Below are positions 7,401 to 15,726 of a stretch of DNA of 42,838 bases, piece by piece (positions within the stretch are counted from its first letter, which is position 1; every line of letters begins with the position of its first letter). Origin of the DNA: Acidobacteriota bacterium (GTDB lineage Bacteria > Acidobacteriota > Blastocatellia > RBC074); NCBI GenBank assembly GCA_016789605.1, contig JAEUQO010000410.1, positions 1 to 42,838 on the forward strand, read 5' to 3'. The notes beneath the pieces are model-generated. The model did not search any database. It worked only from the letters and a program-made list of their open reading frames with translations, and was not told the DNA's origin. Position numbers and translations under genes: made by a program.

Positions 7401-8675
7401 TCAAACGTGAGCGATGCCAAAGTAATTGTCCCACGCCAAATCGAGCAACTCTACGTTTAACGTCGGAGCCAATCCCTTGTACTGGCAAATGTCCAAAAAC
7501 CGATTGAGCAAATCGCGCGGTTCGCACGATTTCATCACTCGCCGCTCTTTCGGATACTTGCTGATCAGGTAATCGAGCACCGAACTGTCATAGGAAACAC
7601 CGACCATCTCTGCACGCCGCTCAAAAATGCGACGATAGGTGTCTTCGGCGGGCGGTTCGATACGCACGCGATATCCCATACGGCGTAAAAACGCTTCGTC
7701 CACCAAACGGCTCGGCTCCAGGTTGGTCGAGAATACGACCAACTGTTCAAATGGAACGCTGATCTTTTTGCCGGTGTGCAAAGTCAGAAAGTCCACCTTG
7801 CGCTCAAGCGGAACGATCCAGCGGTTGAGCAATTCTTCCGGTTCGACGCGCTGACGTCCGAAATCGTCAACCACCAAGGTGCCGCAATTGGCTTTGATCT
7901 GAAACGGCGCTTCGTAATAACGCGCAGCGCGGTTGTAAATCAGATCGGTGCTTTCGAGCGTCATTTCACCGCCGACGATGATCAGCGGACGCATAATGCG
8001 AATCCAGCGCCGGTCATACACATCATATTCGGATTCGTCCAAGGTGCGTTCGTGGTTATGACCGTCGTAAACGTTGATGACGTGTTCATCAACCGCAACC
8101 GAATACGGAATCCAGATCGGCGTTTGCAAGGCGTTGTTGATGCGTTCGGCGACTGAAGTCTTGCCCGTGCCCGGAATGCCTGAAATAAACAGGCTGCGGC
8201 GTGAATTGATGGCAAAGCCCAACGTCTGTAACAAACTGTCAGGCAATACCAAATCAGAAAACGCCGTGGCGACCTGATCCGGCCCGACCAGTTCATCAGG
8301 TTGCGCCTGAGAACGCATCATCGCGGTATACGCCGTTAACGAAACCGGCGCAGGACCGACATATCCAGAAATTTCCTGAACGCGACGCAAGGTCTCCCAG
8401 CCGCGATCAAGCAAGGCATAGCGATTGTTGTTGAATCCGGCGTTGCCGCGAATTTCGACCATCTTCTCGCGGTACAAATGCTGCATCAAGTCTTCGACCA
8501 GCGACAGCGGCAAACACATACGCTCGGCGATAATCGCCGTGGTCAGAGAACTTTCAGTGCCCGCAGTTTTGAGCGCGAGATCGGCCAGAAACTGAAATGA
8601 GAGCCCCGTTTCCGTAATAGATTCGGGAACTGGCGGCGCAAAGGATTTGGCTTTGGCAGGTGCTGCTTCGGTCAT
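7401..8675 (-). CDS. MoxR-like AAA+ ATPase with N-terminal winged-helix region
   Basis: A 424-residue cytoplasmic ATPase. Residues 25-100 look like a winged-helix (AERMCLPLSLVEDLMQHLYREKMVEI...YALLDRGW). The AAA+ core has Walker A GIPGTGKTS (166-174), Walker B TLVVDDFG (266-273), sensor 1 STN (316-318) and an arginine-finger candidate pair RR (331-332). The second acidic Walker B residue is Asp rather than Glu. ATPases of this kind recur beside Tad loci in acidobacteria and deltaproteobacteria; the substrate is unknown. Its stop lies 10 bp from the transglycosylase start. A terminator-like hairpin separates it from the TPR gene upstream, so it may have its own promoter. Confidence 0.85.
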   Translation of the reverse strand: MTEAAPAKAKSFAPPVPESITETGLSFQFLADLALKTAGTESSLTTAIIAERMCLPLSLVEDLMQHLYREKMVEIRGNAGFNNNRYALLDRGWETLRRVQEISGYVGPAPVSLTAYTAMMRSQAQPDELVGPDQVATAFSDLVLPDSLLQTLGFAINSRRSLFISGIPGTGKTSVAERINNALQTPIWIPYSVAVDEHVINVYDGHNHERTLDESEYDVYDRRWIRIMRPLIIVGGEMTLESTDLIYNRAARYYEAPFQIKANCGTLVVDDFGRQRVEPEELLNRWIVPLERKVDFLTLHTGKKISVPFEQLVVFSTNLEPSRLVDEAFLRRMGYRVRIEPPAEDTYRRIFERRAEMVGVSYDSSVLDYLISKYPKERRVMKSCEPRDLLNRFLDICQYKGLAPTLNVELLDLAWDNYFGIAHV

Positions 8676-8687
8676 ACTTCCCTGAAG

Positions 8688-8754
8688 AAAAAAGCGGAAG
8701 GATGGAAACGGCGCGTCCTGGACTGTTGCCAGCGGTTCGCCACTTCCATCCTTC
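8688..8754 (-). terminator. Intrinsic terminator-like hairpin after the TPR gene
   Basis: An 11-bp perfect inverted repeat (8744-8754 with 8697-8707 on the plus strand) with a 36-nt loop that can form a smaller inner hairpin. On the minus strand the second arm is followed after three bases by six T residues (8688-8693). It lies between the TPR stop and the ATPase start, so it would end or attenuate the Tad transcript before the ATPase gene. Confidence 0.55.
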
Positions 8755-8765
8755 GTGTTTGTGAA

Positions 8766-9815
8766 TTACTGATCCAGATCAGGATCGGCCGTTTGGTCTT
8801 TCTGCTGCGCGCTGGTGGACAGCTTCTTGTATTGCTGATTGAGCGTGGCAGCTTCGCGCAACCGACCGGTGCGCTCATACAATTGCGCCAGATTGCTCAA
8901 CGCGGGCAGCGAACCAGGTTGGGCCGTCAACGCCATTTCATAATGTTTGATGGCGTCGTCAAATTTGCCCTGCTGGCTATAAACATAACCGAGATTCAAA
9001 TTCGCGCCGACGTCGCCGACAGCGATAATGAAATGCTCTTTGGCTTTGTTGTAATCGCCTTTGCGGCCATAGGCCAAGCCGATGTTGTTGTGCATGCGGC
9101 GGTCGTTGGGCGTGACCTTCAAGCCTTTGTTGTACCATTTGACGGCATTGCCGAAATCGTTGGTCAGGTAATAGGAATAGCCCAGGTTATTGAGGAAGCG
9201 CGCGTTAGCCGGTTCAATTTTCAGCGCGCGTTTGTATTCTTCTTGCGCGGTGGCGTATTGGCCTTTTTCGTCGTAGCAAACGGCCAGCAAGTTGTACGCT
9301 TCGGCGAAATTTGCTTGCAGCACGGTCGCGGCGACCAATTTTTCAATTGCGCCATCGGTGCGTCCTTTGTCGTGCAATTCGACAGCTTCTTCAAACAAGG
9401 TTTGCGCGGCGACTTCAGCCGTGCTGACTTCCTTGGTAGTGCCGTTGGCATCGGCAATTTGATCCGCCATACCGTTTTGCGCGCGATTGAGCGGCACGAT
9501 CTTCATCTTTTCCAGATCCTTGTCGCTCACTTTTTTCATTGCCATGTTGTTGTCTTTGCGACGGAACAACCGGGCGACAGCACGGAAAGGCGCGCCGACC
9601 ACACGCTTGAAGCCATTCGGCTTTTTCGCCGGATCGCTGTTCGCTTCGCCGTCTTCATCTTCAAAAAGAAATAAATTCGCGCCGGAATCGAGTTGCGCGA
9701 CAACGCGCGTACGGACGCTGGGAACCGCCGCCAGCGAAGCCATCACCACCGCAGCAATGATGAAGCCGGTGATCAAGGGTGTGCGCAGTGTGCGCAGAAT
9801 GTTTTGCCAAGCCAT
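8766..9815 (-). CDS. Membrane-anchored TPR protein (TadD-like position)
   Basis: A 349-residue protein with one N-terminal membrane segment (about residues 13-33, LITGFIIAAVVMASLAAV). After a linker come at least four tetratricopeptide repeats from about residue 140 (FAEAYNLLAVCYDEKGQYATAQ, ANARFLNNLGYSYYL, RRMHNNIGLAYGRKGDY, ANLNLGYVYSQQGK). The ATG at 9815 is chosen because it directly follows the SD GAAAGGTGG; the upstream in-frame extension is Cys/Arg-rich and unlikely. In Tad systems the TPR lipoprotein TadD aids secretin assembly. This protein lacks a lipobox, so it is only a positional analogue. The C-terminus is Gln/Asp-rich. Confidence 0.85.
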   Translation of the reverse strand: MAWQNILRTLRTPLITGFIIAAVVMASLAAVPSVRTRVVAQLDSGANLFLFEDEDGEANSDPAKKPNGFKRVVGAPFRAVARLFRRKDNNMAMKKVSDKDLEKMKIVPLNRAQNGMADQIADANGTTKEVSTAEVAAQTLFEEAVELHDKGRTDGAIEKLVAATVLQANFAEAYNLLAVCYDEKGQYATAQEEYKRALKIEPANARFLNNLGYSYYLTNDFGNAVKWYNKGLKVTPNDRRMHNNIGLAYGRKGDYNKAKEHFIIAVGDVGANLNLGYVYSQQGKFDDAIKHYEMALTAQPGSLPALSNLAQLYERTGRLREAATLNQQYKKLSTSAQQKDQTADPDLDQ

Positions 9816-9906
9816 AAGAACCACCTTTCTAAATTTCAGTGAGCAGCAGCGAAAGAGCACAAGCGTGGGAGATGCTCGCCGCGATTTTCCGCTGGCCTGC
9901 AAACGC

Positions 9907-11514
9907 TCAATTGCGAGGCACAGGTTTGCGCGTCAAAACTTCAGCCGTTTCGTCTTCATAAACCCGCGTCCATTGGCCGCCGAGCACGGCAATTTGCGCC
10001 AATGGTTCATTGCGTTTCAGCACCATCCACTGCACGTCATATCGGTCAAGCATTTCTGCCCATCCCGATCGTACAAGCGAAATCACGTCCATATCTTCCA
10101 GCACCGTTCCCTGACGATAAAAATCGTTGCGGCCATCCACAAAAACCCGTTGCTGGGGATAGAGCCGATAAATCAAATAGCCGCCGTATTGGTCGCGCGC
10201 AAACAGGTTGCCCGCTGGCGGATGTTGCGCGACATATTCCGCCGCGCCAACCGGAAAATCTTTGCTGTTGAATCGAGGCGACAACCATTTGTCAGCCAGT
10301 GCGCTGCCCGGCAACCAAAGCAAAAAGAACAGCGCCAAAACATAAACCAACCCACCATTTAGCTGTCCGTTGATCGCCATTGTCGAACGATACCAGCCAC
10401 GCACCGCGCGCCAGGTTTTGGCTTGCGTGCCTTGGCCTTGCGTCTGGGTGTCAATCAACTCAGCCAGGAGCAAAGTCAATTGCTCAGCAATTATCGGCAG
10501 CAAAAAAACCACTGCCAAGGTGACGTGCCGTTCTGATTGCAGCGTCAAATGGCCCCACAACAGTAACAACCCTGTTTCGACAAAACGACGTTGCCGCAAT
10601 GCGTTGACCGCGGCAGTGGCTCCCAATAACAACAAAAGCTCAATCAGTTTGCCGTCAAACGTATGAAAGTTCGGCGACTGATATTCACCAATTTGCGCGA
10701 GCAAGGTTTTGTCATTCAAATATCGCCACAGATGCCCATATAACCGGAAGCCATAAGGCGTGCCCAGCGCGGCCAGCGCCGATAAGACACCGACAATCAC
10801 ATACGTTTTGAGCGCGCGGCGGCACTCTGGCGTCCACCATTCACGGCGCGCGGCAAATTCGAGCGCTTCGGCAACGGCATACAGCCCTAACACCACCAAC
10901 GTGATAATGAACGCGCCGTGCAAATTCGCCCACAATAGCGTCAGCAGCGGCAGCCCATAAATCCAGCGTGTACGACGGCGGCGAAAACTTTCGACCGCCG
11001 CATACCAGACAAGCATCAGCACAATGGAAAGCAAATGCGGACGAGCCAGCCAGTGGGCGATGCCAAGCAATGCGCCAAATACCGTCAAGATGCAGGAAAG
11101 AATCGGGTCTGCCTGACGCCGTTTCATCAACTCAAAGAGCAGCGCATAACTGATTGCCAACACCAAAATTGCGCCACCAACAACACCTGCCAATCCGCGC
11201 CAGCCGTGCAATTTGGCCAGCAGAACATCTGTCAACCATTCCCACGCGAACCATTCGCGGCCAAACATCGTGTGGGAAAACGGATCGGTGCGCGGAACAG
11301 CGTGCGTTTGCCAAATCAATTCGCCGGTGCGGATGTGCCATCCCGCATCGCTGTCGTGCAAAAAACGGCGCGCATCAACAATCAGCAGTTGTAGCACCAA
11401 TAACAAACTCAGACTGGCCAGCGGGGGAAGCATCCAGCGCGCAATGGGGCCGACCTTTTGCGCACGTGTTTTGCCAGCGGTTTCGGAGCGGCTCTGTGGT
11501 TCTGCCTGCGTCAT
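9907..11514 (-). CDS. Polytopic membrane protein, GT-C-like
   Basis: A 535-residue protein with about ten or more membrane segments starting at residues 30-46. The first extracytoplasmic loop carries an acidic/His motif (HDSDAGWHI, about 53-61), followed by EWFAWEWLTD, a layout reminiscent of GT-C glycosyltransferases that use polyprenyl-linked sugars. The C-terminal soluble part contains ARDQYGGYLIYRLYPQQRVF and DGRNDFYRQG, shared with uncharacterised membrane proteins of acidobacteria and chloroflexi. The ATG follows ACAGGA. No specific donor or acceptor can be named. It lies within the Tad block, so pilin or envelope glycosylation is a conjecture. Confidence 0.75.
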   Translation of the reverse strand: MTQAEPQSRSETAGKTRAQKVGPIARWMLPPLASLSLLLVLQLLIVDARRFLHDSDAGWHIRTGELIWQTHAVPRTDPFSHTMFGREWFAWEWLTDVLLAKLHGWRGLAGVVGGAILVLAISYALLFELMKRRQADPILSCILTVFGALLGIAHWLARPHLLSIVLMLVWYAAVESFRRRRTRWIYGLPLLTLLWANLHGAFIITLVVLGLYAVAEALEFAARREWWTPECRRALKTYVIVGVLSALAALGTPYGFRLYGHLWRYLNDKTLLAQIGEYQSPNFHTFDGKLIELLLLLGATAAVNALRQRRFVETGLLLLWGHLTLQSERHVTLAVVFLLPIIAEQLTLLLAELIDTQTQGQGTQAKTWRAVRGWYRSTMAINGQLNGGLVYVLALFFLLWLPGSALADKWLSPRFNSKDFPVGAAEYVAQHPPAGNLFARDQYGGYLIYRLYPQQRVFVDGRNDFYRQGTVLEDMDVISLVRSGWAEMLDRYDVQWMVLKRNEPLAQIAVLGGQWTRVYEDETAEVLTRKPVPRN

Positions 11515-11544
11515 GGTTCCTGTGGCGTCAAACCGGGTTCAGGC

Positions 11545-11889
11545 TCAACGTTCTACGGCCAATTGGTCGCCGAGCTTGAGTCCGGCACGCGCAATCGTAT
11601 GCGCGGGCAGTTCCAGCACGCTGCGCGCGGCGCGATGAGGAGCGGTCACGCGAAACGGGCGCATATTTTCAACCAACTTAACAATACGCAATTCACGGTC
11701 GAGGAAAAGCACGTCAATTGCGAAAAGCATCCAGAATGTATGGACGCCGTTACAGGGGCGCAGCCACAATGCTTCGGTAGGGGCGAGACGGCGGCGGAAC
11801 ATCAATCCGCGCAACCGTGTATAAAATGTGTTGGCTAACGCGACCTCTTCAGCCAGACACTGGCCCGTCGCGTGATGGTAAAACTTCAT
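11545..11889 (-). CDS. DUF192 protein
   Basis: A 114-residue small beta-rich protein of the DUF192 family. The characteristic core is present: LANTFYTRLRGLMFRRRL, then the MHTFWM-like motif GVHTFWMLFAIDVLFLD, and the ending SVLELPAHTIARAGLKLGDQL. The family function is not established; many members are exported, but this one has no obvious signal peptide from the ATG at 11889. An in-frame start 36 bases upstream adds only a short basic peptide. DUF192 genes are often found at the edge of Tad loci, matching its position here between the membrane protein and tadC. Confidence 0.85.
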   Translation of the reverse strand: MKFYHHATGQCLAEEVALANTFYTRLRGLMFRRRLAPTEALWLRPCNGVHTFWMLFAIDVLFLDRELRIVKLVENMRPFRVTAPHRAARSVLELPAHTIARAGLKLGDQLAVER

Positions 11890-11983
11890 GGTCTCCACAG
11901 CGTGTCGGTTTTGTGCAAACCTCAAAAATCAAAGCCGTATAGGTCTTTTGAGATTTGAGATTCGCACACCACAGCAAAACGCT

Positions 11984-12142
11984 TTAGCTATCCCAATCGT
12001 CATCCTTTTCGCGCATCCGGCGACGCACAACGATGACGCTCAAGACGGCGGCCACAACTAAAAGAACGGCAATCAGAATGTAATTCAGTGTCAGGTCTGG
12101 TCTCTCATCTGCCTGAAACAGCAGAGCGGCCAAAGTCTGCAT
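11984..12142 (-). CDS. 52-aa single-pass membrane protein in the Tad operon
   Basis: A short gene that is easily missed. The ATG at 12140-12142 follows GGAGACCCCCC, a good ribosome site, and the frame runs 52 codons to TAA. The product is MQTLAALLFQADERPD, then a hydrophobic stretch LNYILIAVLLVVAAVLSVIVV, then RRRMREKDDDW. This gives one membrane helix with a basic-then-acidic cytoplasmic tail. I do not recognise a family. It sits between tadC and the DUF192 gene in the same direction, with 59 bp to tadC. It could be an assembly cofactor or stabiliser of the TadB/TadC platform, by position only. Confidence 0.7.
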   Translation of the reverse strand: MQTLAALLFQADERPDLTLNYILIAVLLVVAAVLSVIVVRRRMREKDDDWDS

Positions 12143-12201
12143 GGGGGGTCTCCTTATTGAGTTTCCAAATATTGCTTAACCTTGGTTTGGGCGAATGCCC
12201 T

Positions 12202-13131
12202 TTATTGACCGATCGCGCCGAAAAGCTCGTAAATGCGAATCAACGCGGGTCCCATCAGTACGATGAAAAGCGCCGGAAAGATAAACAACAGCAACGGGAA
12301 AATCAACTTAATGGCGGCTTTAGCCACCTGCTCTTCCGCGCGCTGACGGCGTTTGGTGCGCATCGAATCGGCGAAAATACGCAAACTGTCCGCAATCGAA
12401 GTACCGAAGCGGTCGGTTTGCACCAACATCGCCACCAGGGATTTCACATCATCCACTCCGGTGCGATCACCCAAATTGCGCAAGGCTTCGTCGCGCGGTT
12501 TGCCAGCGCGAATTTCGCGATTGGTGACGGCCAATTCTTCCGACAAATTTGGTTCAACCAATTCCATTTCGCGGCCTACACGGTGCAAGGCGGCATTCAA
12601 GCCCAACCCTGCTTCCACGCAAACGACCATCATATCCAACGCGTCAGGCAGCGCGCGCATAATGCGTTCTTTGCGCTTGGTGATCAGCCTCGATAAGGTA
12701 AATCTGGGAATGAAAAGGCCAAAACAAACCGAGACAAACACCAGACCAACTGTCGAGCTGTCCATCGGCCGCCGCAAAATCACGGTCAGGGTGAACAGCA
12801 CCAACACAGGCAAAAGCACCGCCGCAACCAGCCCAATCACACGAAAGATCGTGGCCGCATTTTCGTTGTAATAGCCAGCCTGGATCAACCGCCGCCGCAA
12901 ACGCCGCAAGTTGCGCGGGGAAGGTTGCGGCACTAACTGCGCGATCGGTTTGGCAACGCGTTCGACGATAACCGTCGAAACAGGCTGGGAGGGGGCCTCT
13001 TCGACAACCCGCGGATTGATTTCACGCAAACGCGACTCAACCGGATTCGCCGGACGCACCGACAGCCAGTAAAAAGCCATGACCACGCTCACGACCGCCA
13101 ATAACAAAACTGCAAAAAAGAGAATTTCCAT
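12202..13131 (-). CDS. tadC: Tad pilus platform protein TadC
   Basis: A 309-residue inner-membrane protein of the type II secretion F (T2SSF) family. It pairs with TadB as the platform that couples TadA ATPase activity to pilin assembly. There is an N-terminal helix (1-22), a basic cytoplasmic stretch (NLRRLRRRLIQAGYY), two central helices (about 98-145), the T2SSF domain (about 160-280, ALPDALDMMVVCVEAGLGLNAAL) and a final pair of hydrophobic stretches (KLIFPLLLFIFPALFIVLMGPAL). The T2SSF motif and its position downstream of tadB fix the call. Spacing to tadB is 85 bp. Confidence 0.93.
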   Translation of the reverse strand: MEILFFAVLLLAVVSVVMAFYWLSVRPANPVESRLREINPRVVEEAPSQPVSTVIVERVAKPIAQLVPQPSPRNLRRLRRRLIQAGYYNENAATIFRVIGLVAAVLLPVLVLFTLTVILRRPMDSSTVGLVFVSVCFGLFIPRFTLSRLITKRKERIMRALPDALDMMVVCVEAGLGLNAALHRVGREMELVEPNLSEELAVTNREIRAGKPRDEALRNLGDRTGVDDVKSLVAMLVQTDRFGTSIADSLRIFADSMRTKRRQRAEEQVAKAAIKLIFPLLLFIFPALFIVLMGPALIRIYELFGAIGQ

Positions 13132-13216
13132 ATTGCCCAGTGGTTAGCTCAGCCTCGAACAAACAAACCTGATCGCCAAAATCCTGGCCGAAGGCCGTTG
13201 CAATCAGTCTCCCCTG

Positions 13217-14188
13217 CTACACCTTGATGTCTACGATCTTGCGGATGATCAACCAGCCAACGATCTGCATCACGATTCCCGTGCCCAGAATGTAATAGCC
13301 ATAAGGATGCTCATAGAGCGTTTTCATATAGCCAGGGTTGACCAGATTGATCCAGAAAAACAGGAAGAACGGCAACGCGCTGACAATGTAGCCAGACAAA
13401 CGAGCTTGCGCCGATTTCGTGCGGATCTCGCCCTGGATGCGGAAGCGCTCGCGGATCGTGTGACTGATGTTGCGCAAAACTTCAGACAAATTGCCGCCGA
13501 TTTCGCGCTGAATCAAGACCGCCGTAACACACAATTTCAAATCCATGATCGGCACACGTTCGACCAGATTTTCCAGGGCAGATTTGATGTTCAGGCCCAG
13601 ATTCTGTTCTTCGTATGCCTTGCCAAATTCGCGTGCGATCGGTTCCGGCATTTCTGTCGCAACCATCTGCAACGCAGAACTGAAGCTGTGCCCAGCCTGC
13701 AAGGAGCGCACCATCAGTTCCAAGGCATCTGGCAATTGCTCCAGGAAGTTGCGAAAGCGGCGCATGCGGCGAATATAGACGTATATGAAAGGAATCGTCA
13801 TCACCACAAACGCCGTCAAAAACATGGCCACCAATGACCGGGAGAAAAGAAACGCCAGAACCCCTACACCAAATCCGGCAATCATGCTGGTGATGACAAA
13901 GCGGTACACGGTGACCGTCATATCCGCTTGGCGCAACATCGCTTGCAACTGGTTGAATATCTCAAAGCGAATCAGCAACCGGTGAAACACCGGCACAGTG
14001 CTCAGCAATTCGTCCTTGAGCAATTGCATTTCGCGTTGGCTGGCGCCACCGCGCTCTTGCACCAACTGTTTCATGCGTTCGTCAATGCGGCGGCGATACG
14101 CATCTGTGTCACGGCTGACAAAGAAATACAGCGCCACCGTCAAAAAAACGAACGTCAGAAAAACCGGAAGAATGAGAAACAGACTCAT
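13217..14188 (-). CDS. tadB: Tad pilus platform protein TadB
   Basis: A 323-residue polytopic protein of the T2SSF family and partner of TadC. The N-terminal helix is residues 3-23, followed by a charged cytoplasmic region (about 30-75), central helices (about 97-140), and the F domain around FLEQLPDALELMVRSLQAGHSFSSAL with QREIGGNLSEVLRNIS. Two C-terminal helices follow. The ATG follows AGAGGTG. The stop of the ATPase gene upstream is only 18 bp away, so the three platform genes are co-transcribed. Confidence 0.93.
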   Translation of the reverse strand: MSLFLILPVFLTFVFLTVALYFFVSRDTDAYRRRIDERMKQLVQERGGASQREMQLLKDELLSTVPVFHRLLIRFEIFNQLQAMLRQADMTVTVYRFVITSMIAGFGVGVLAFLFSRSLVAMFLTAFVVMTIPFIYVYIRRMRRFRNFLEQLPDALELMVRSLQAGHSFSSALQMVATEMPEPIAREFGKAYEEQNLGLNIKSALENLVERVPIMDLKLCVTAVLIQREIGGNLSEVLRNISHTIRERFRIQGEIRTKSAQARLSGYIVSALPFFLFFWINLVNPGYMKTLYEHPYGYYILGTGIVMQIVGWLIIRKIVDIKV

Positions 14189-14206
14189 AACACCTCTAAC
14201 TCGGTT

Positions 14207-15541
14207 CTAGTATCTCGGCTCAAACACATTCGGCGGCAACTTGAAGCCATATTGCTCCAACCGCTCCGAAAATTTCGGACGAATGCCGGTCGGTTGAAAT
14301 TGCCCCAACACCTCGCCGCGTTGTCCAACGCCTGTGCGCGCAAATTTGTAAATTTCCTGCATGGTGATGATATCGCCTTCCATGCCGATAATTTCCGAGA
14401 CGCTCATCACTTTGCGCGTACCATCGCCCACACGCGAAACCTGAATAATCAAATCAATGGCAGAACTGATTTGCTGACGCATCGCCTTGTCAGAAATGCG
14501 CAAATTTGCCATTGCGATCATCGTTTCCAAACGAGAGAGAGCATCGCGCGGGGTATTGGCGTGGATGGTCGTCATACCGCCATCGTGACCGGTATTCATT
14601 GCCTGTAACATGTCAATGGCTTCTTCGCCACGCACCTCGCCAACGATGATGCGATCAGGACGCATACGCAACGAGTTGCGCAGCAACGCACGCTGCGTCA
14701 CTTCGCCTCTGCCTTCGATGTTGGGTGGGCGCGTTTCCAACCGCACGACGTGCGGCTGTTGCAGGATCAATTCCGCAGAGTCTTCAATCGTAACCAGACG
14801 CTCTTCGTGCGGAATGAACCCGGAAAGACAATTGAGCATGGTCGTTTTTCCGGCGCCCGTACCGCCAGAAATCAGCACATTCAACCGCGCCTTGACGCAG
14901 GCTTCGAGAATCTGCACCAGCGGCTGCGTCAACGCCTTGTATTCGACCAGATTTTTGATGGTCAGTGGATCAGCGCCGAAACGGCGAATGGAAAGCATCG
15001 GGCCGTCAATGGCCAGCGGCGGAATGATCGCGTTGACGCGCGAACCATCTTTCAAGCGCGCATCCACCATCGGCGAAGACTCGTCTACGCGACGGCCAAT
15101 TCGCGAAACAATGCGATCAATAATTTGCAGCAAATGCGCGTCATCGCGAAAACTGACGTCCACCGGTTCCAACTTGCCGCGCCGCTCAATAAACACATTG
15201 CGGCAACCATTGACCAAAATATCGGAGATGGTTTTGTCTGCCAGCAACGGCTCCAACGGACCAAGTCCGAAAAGCTCGTTGAGCACATCGCCAGTGACCT
15301 TTTCACGCTCAGCGCCGCTGAGCGGCGTATTCTCTTCATCGAGAATGCGCTCAATCACCTTTTTGACGTCGTTCTGAATCAGATTCGGATCGGCGCCTTC
15401 AAGTTTGGTCAGGTCGAGTTTGTTAATTAACACGCGGTGAACGCGGGTCTTAAGCTCTTGTAACGCGTTCGATTCTGGCGCCGCGATACGCGCCGTGCCG
15501 CCATTTTGCTGTTCGTAAAGCCTGGTTTTGAGGACTGACAT
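14207..15541 (-). CDS. tadA: Tad pilus assembly ATPase TadA/CpaF
   Basis: A 444-residue hexameric secretion ATPase of the VirB11/PulE superfamily that powers Flp pilus extension (and in some bacteria retraction). Walker A is GGTGAGKT at 226-233, the Walker B region is RIIVGEVRG at 297-305, and the conserved His box MNTGHDGGMTTIHANT lies at 315-330. The N-terminal all-helical domain (about 30-100) ends in ELFGLGPLEPLL, followed by ISDILVNG, the standard CpaF layout. Length is typical. The ATG follows GGAAG. Confidence 0.96.
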   Translation of the reverse strand: MSVLKTRLYEQQNGGTARIAAPESNALQELKTRVHRVLINKLDLTKLEGADPNLIQNDVKKVIERILDEENTPLSGAEREKVTGDVLNELFGLGPLEPLLADKTISDILVNGCRNVFIERRGKLEPVDVSFRDDAHLLQIIDRIVSRIGRRVDESSPMVDARLKDGSRVNAIIPPLAIDGPMLSIRRFGADPLTIKNLVEYKALTQPLVQILEACVKARLNVLISGGTGAGKTTMLNCLSGFIPHEERLVTIEDSAELILQQPHVVRLETRPPNIEGRGEVTQRALLRNSLRMRPDRIIVGEVRGEEAIDMLQAMNTGHDGGMTTIHANTPRDALSRLETMIAMANLRISDKAMRQQISSAIDLIIQVSRVGDGTRKVMSVSEIIGMEGDIITMQEIYKFARTGVGQRGEVLGQFQPTGIRPKFSERLEQYGFKLPPNVFEPRY

Positions 15542-15726
15542 AGTGTTTTCTTCCGCGGGGCTGTTTATACGCCGGGTTGGGGGGAAGCAGGAGAAGTGCC
15601 CGGCCAGGTTCGATTGCCAATGCTAACGAATTGCGAGAAGCGCGCTGACGACAGTATAGGCACCAACATTTTTTCGTCGTCATTTGCCGACAACGCCACA
15701 AGAATTGCGACGCTGCCGACGGGGAA

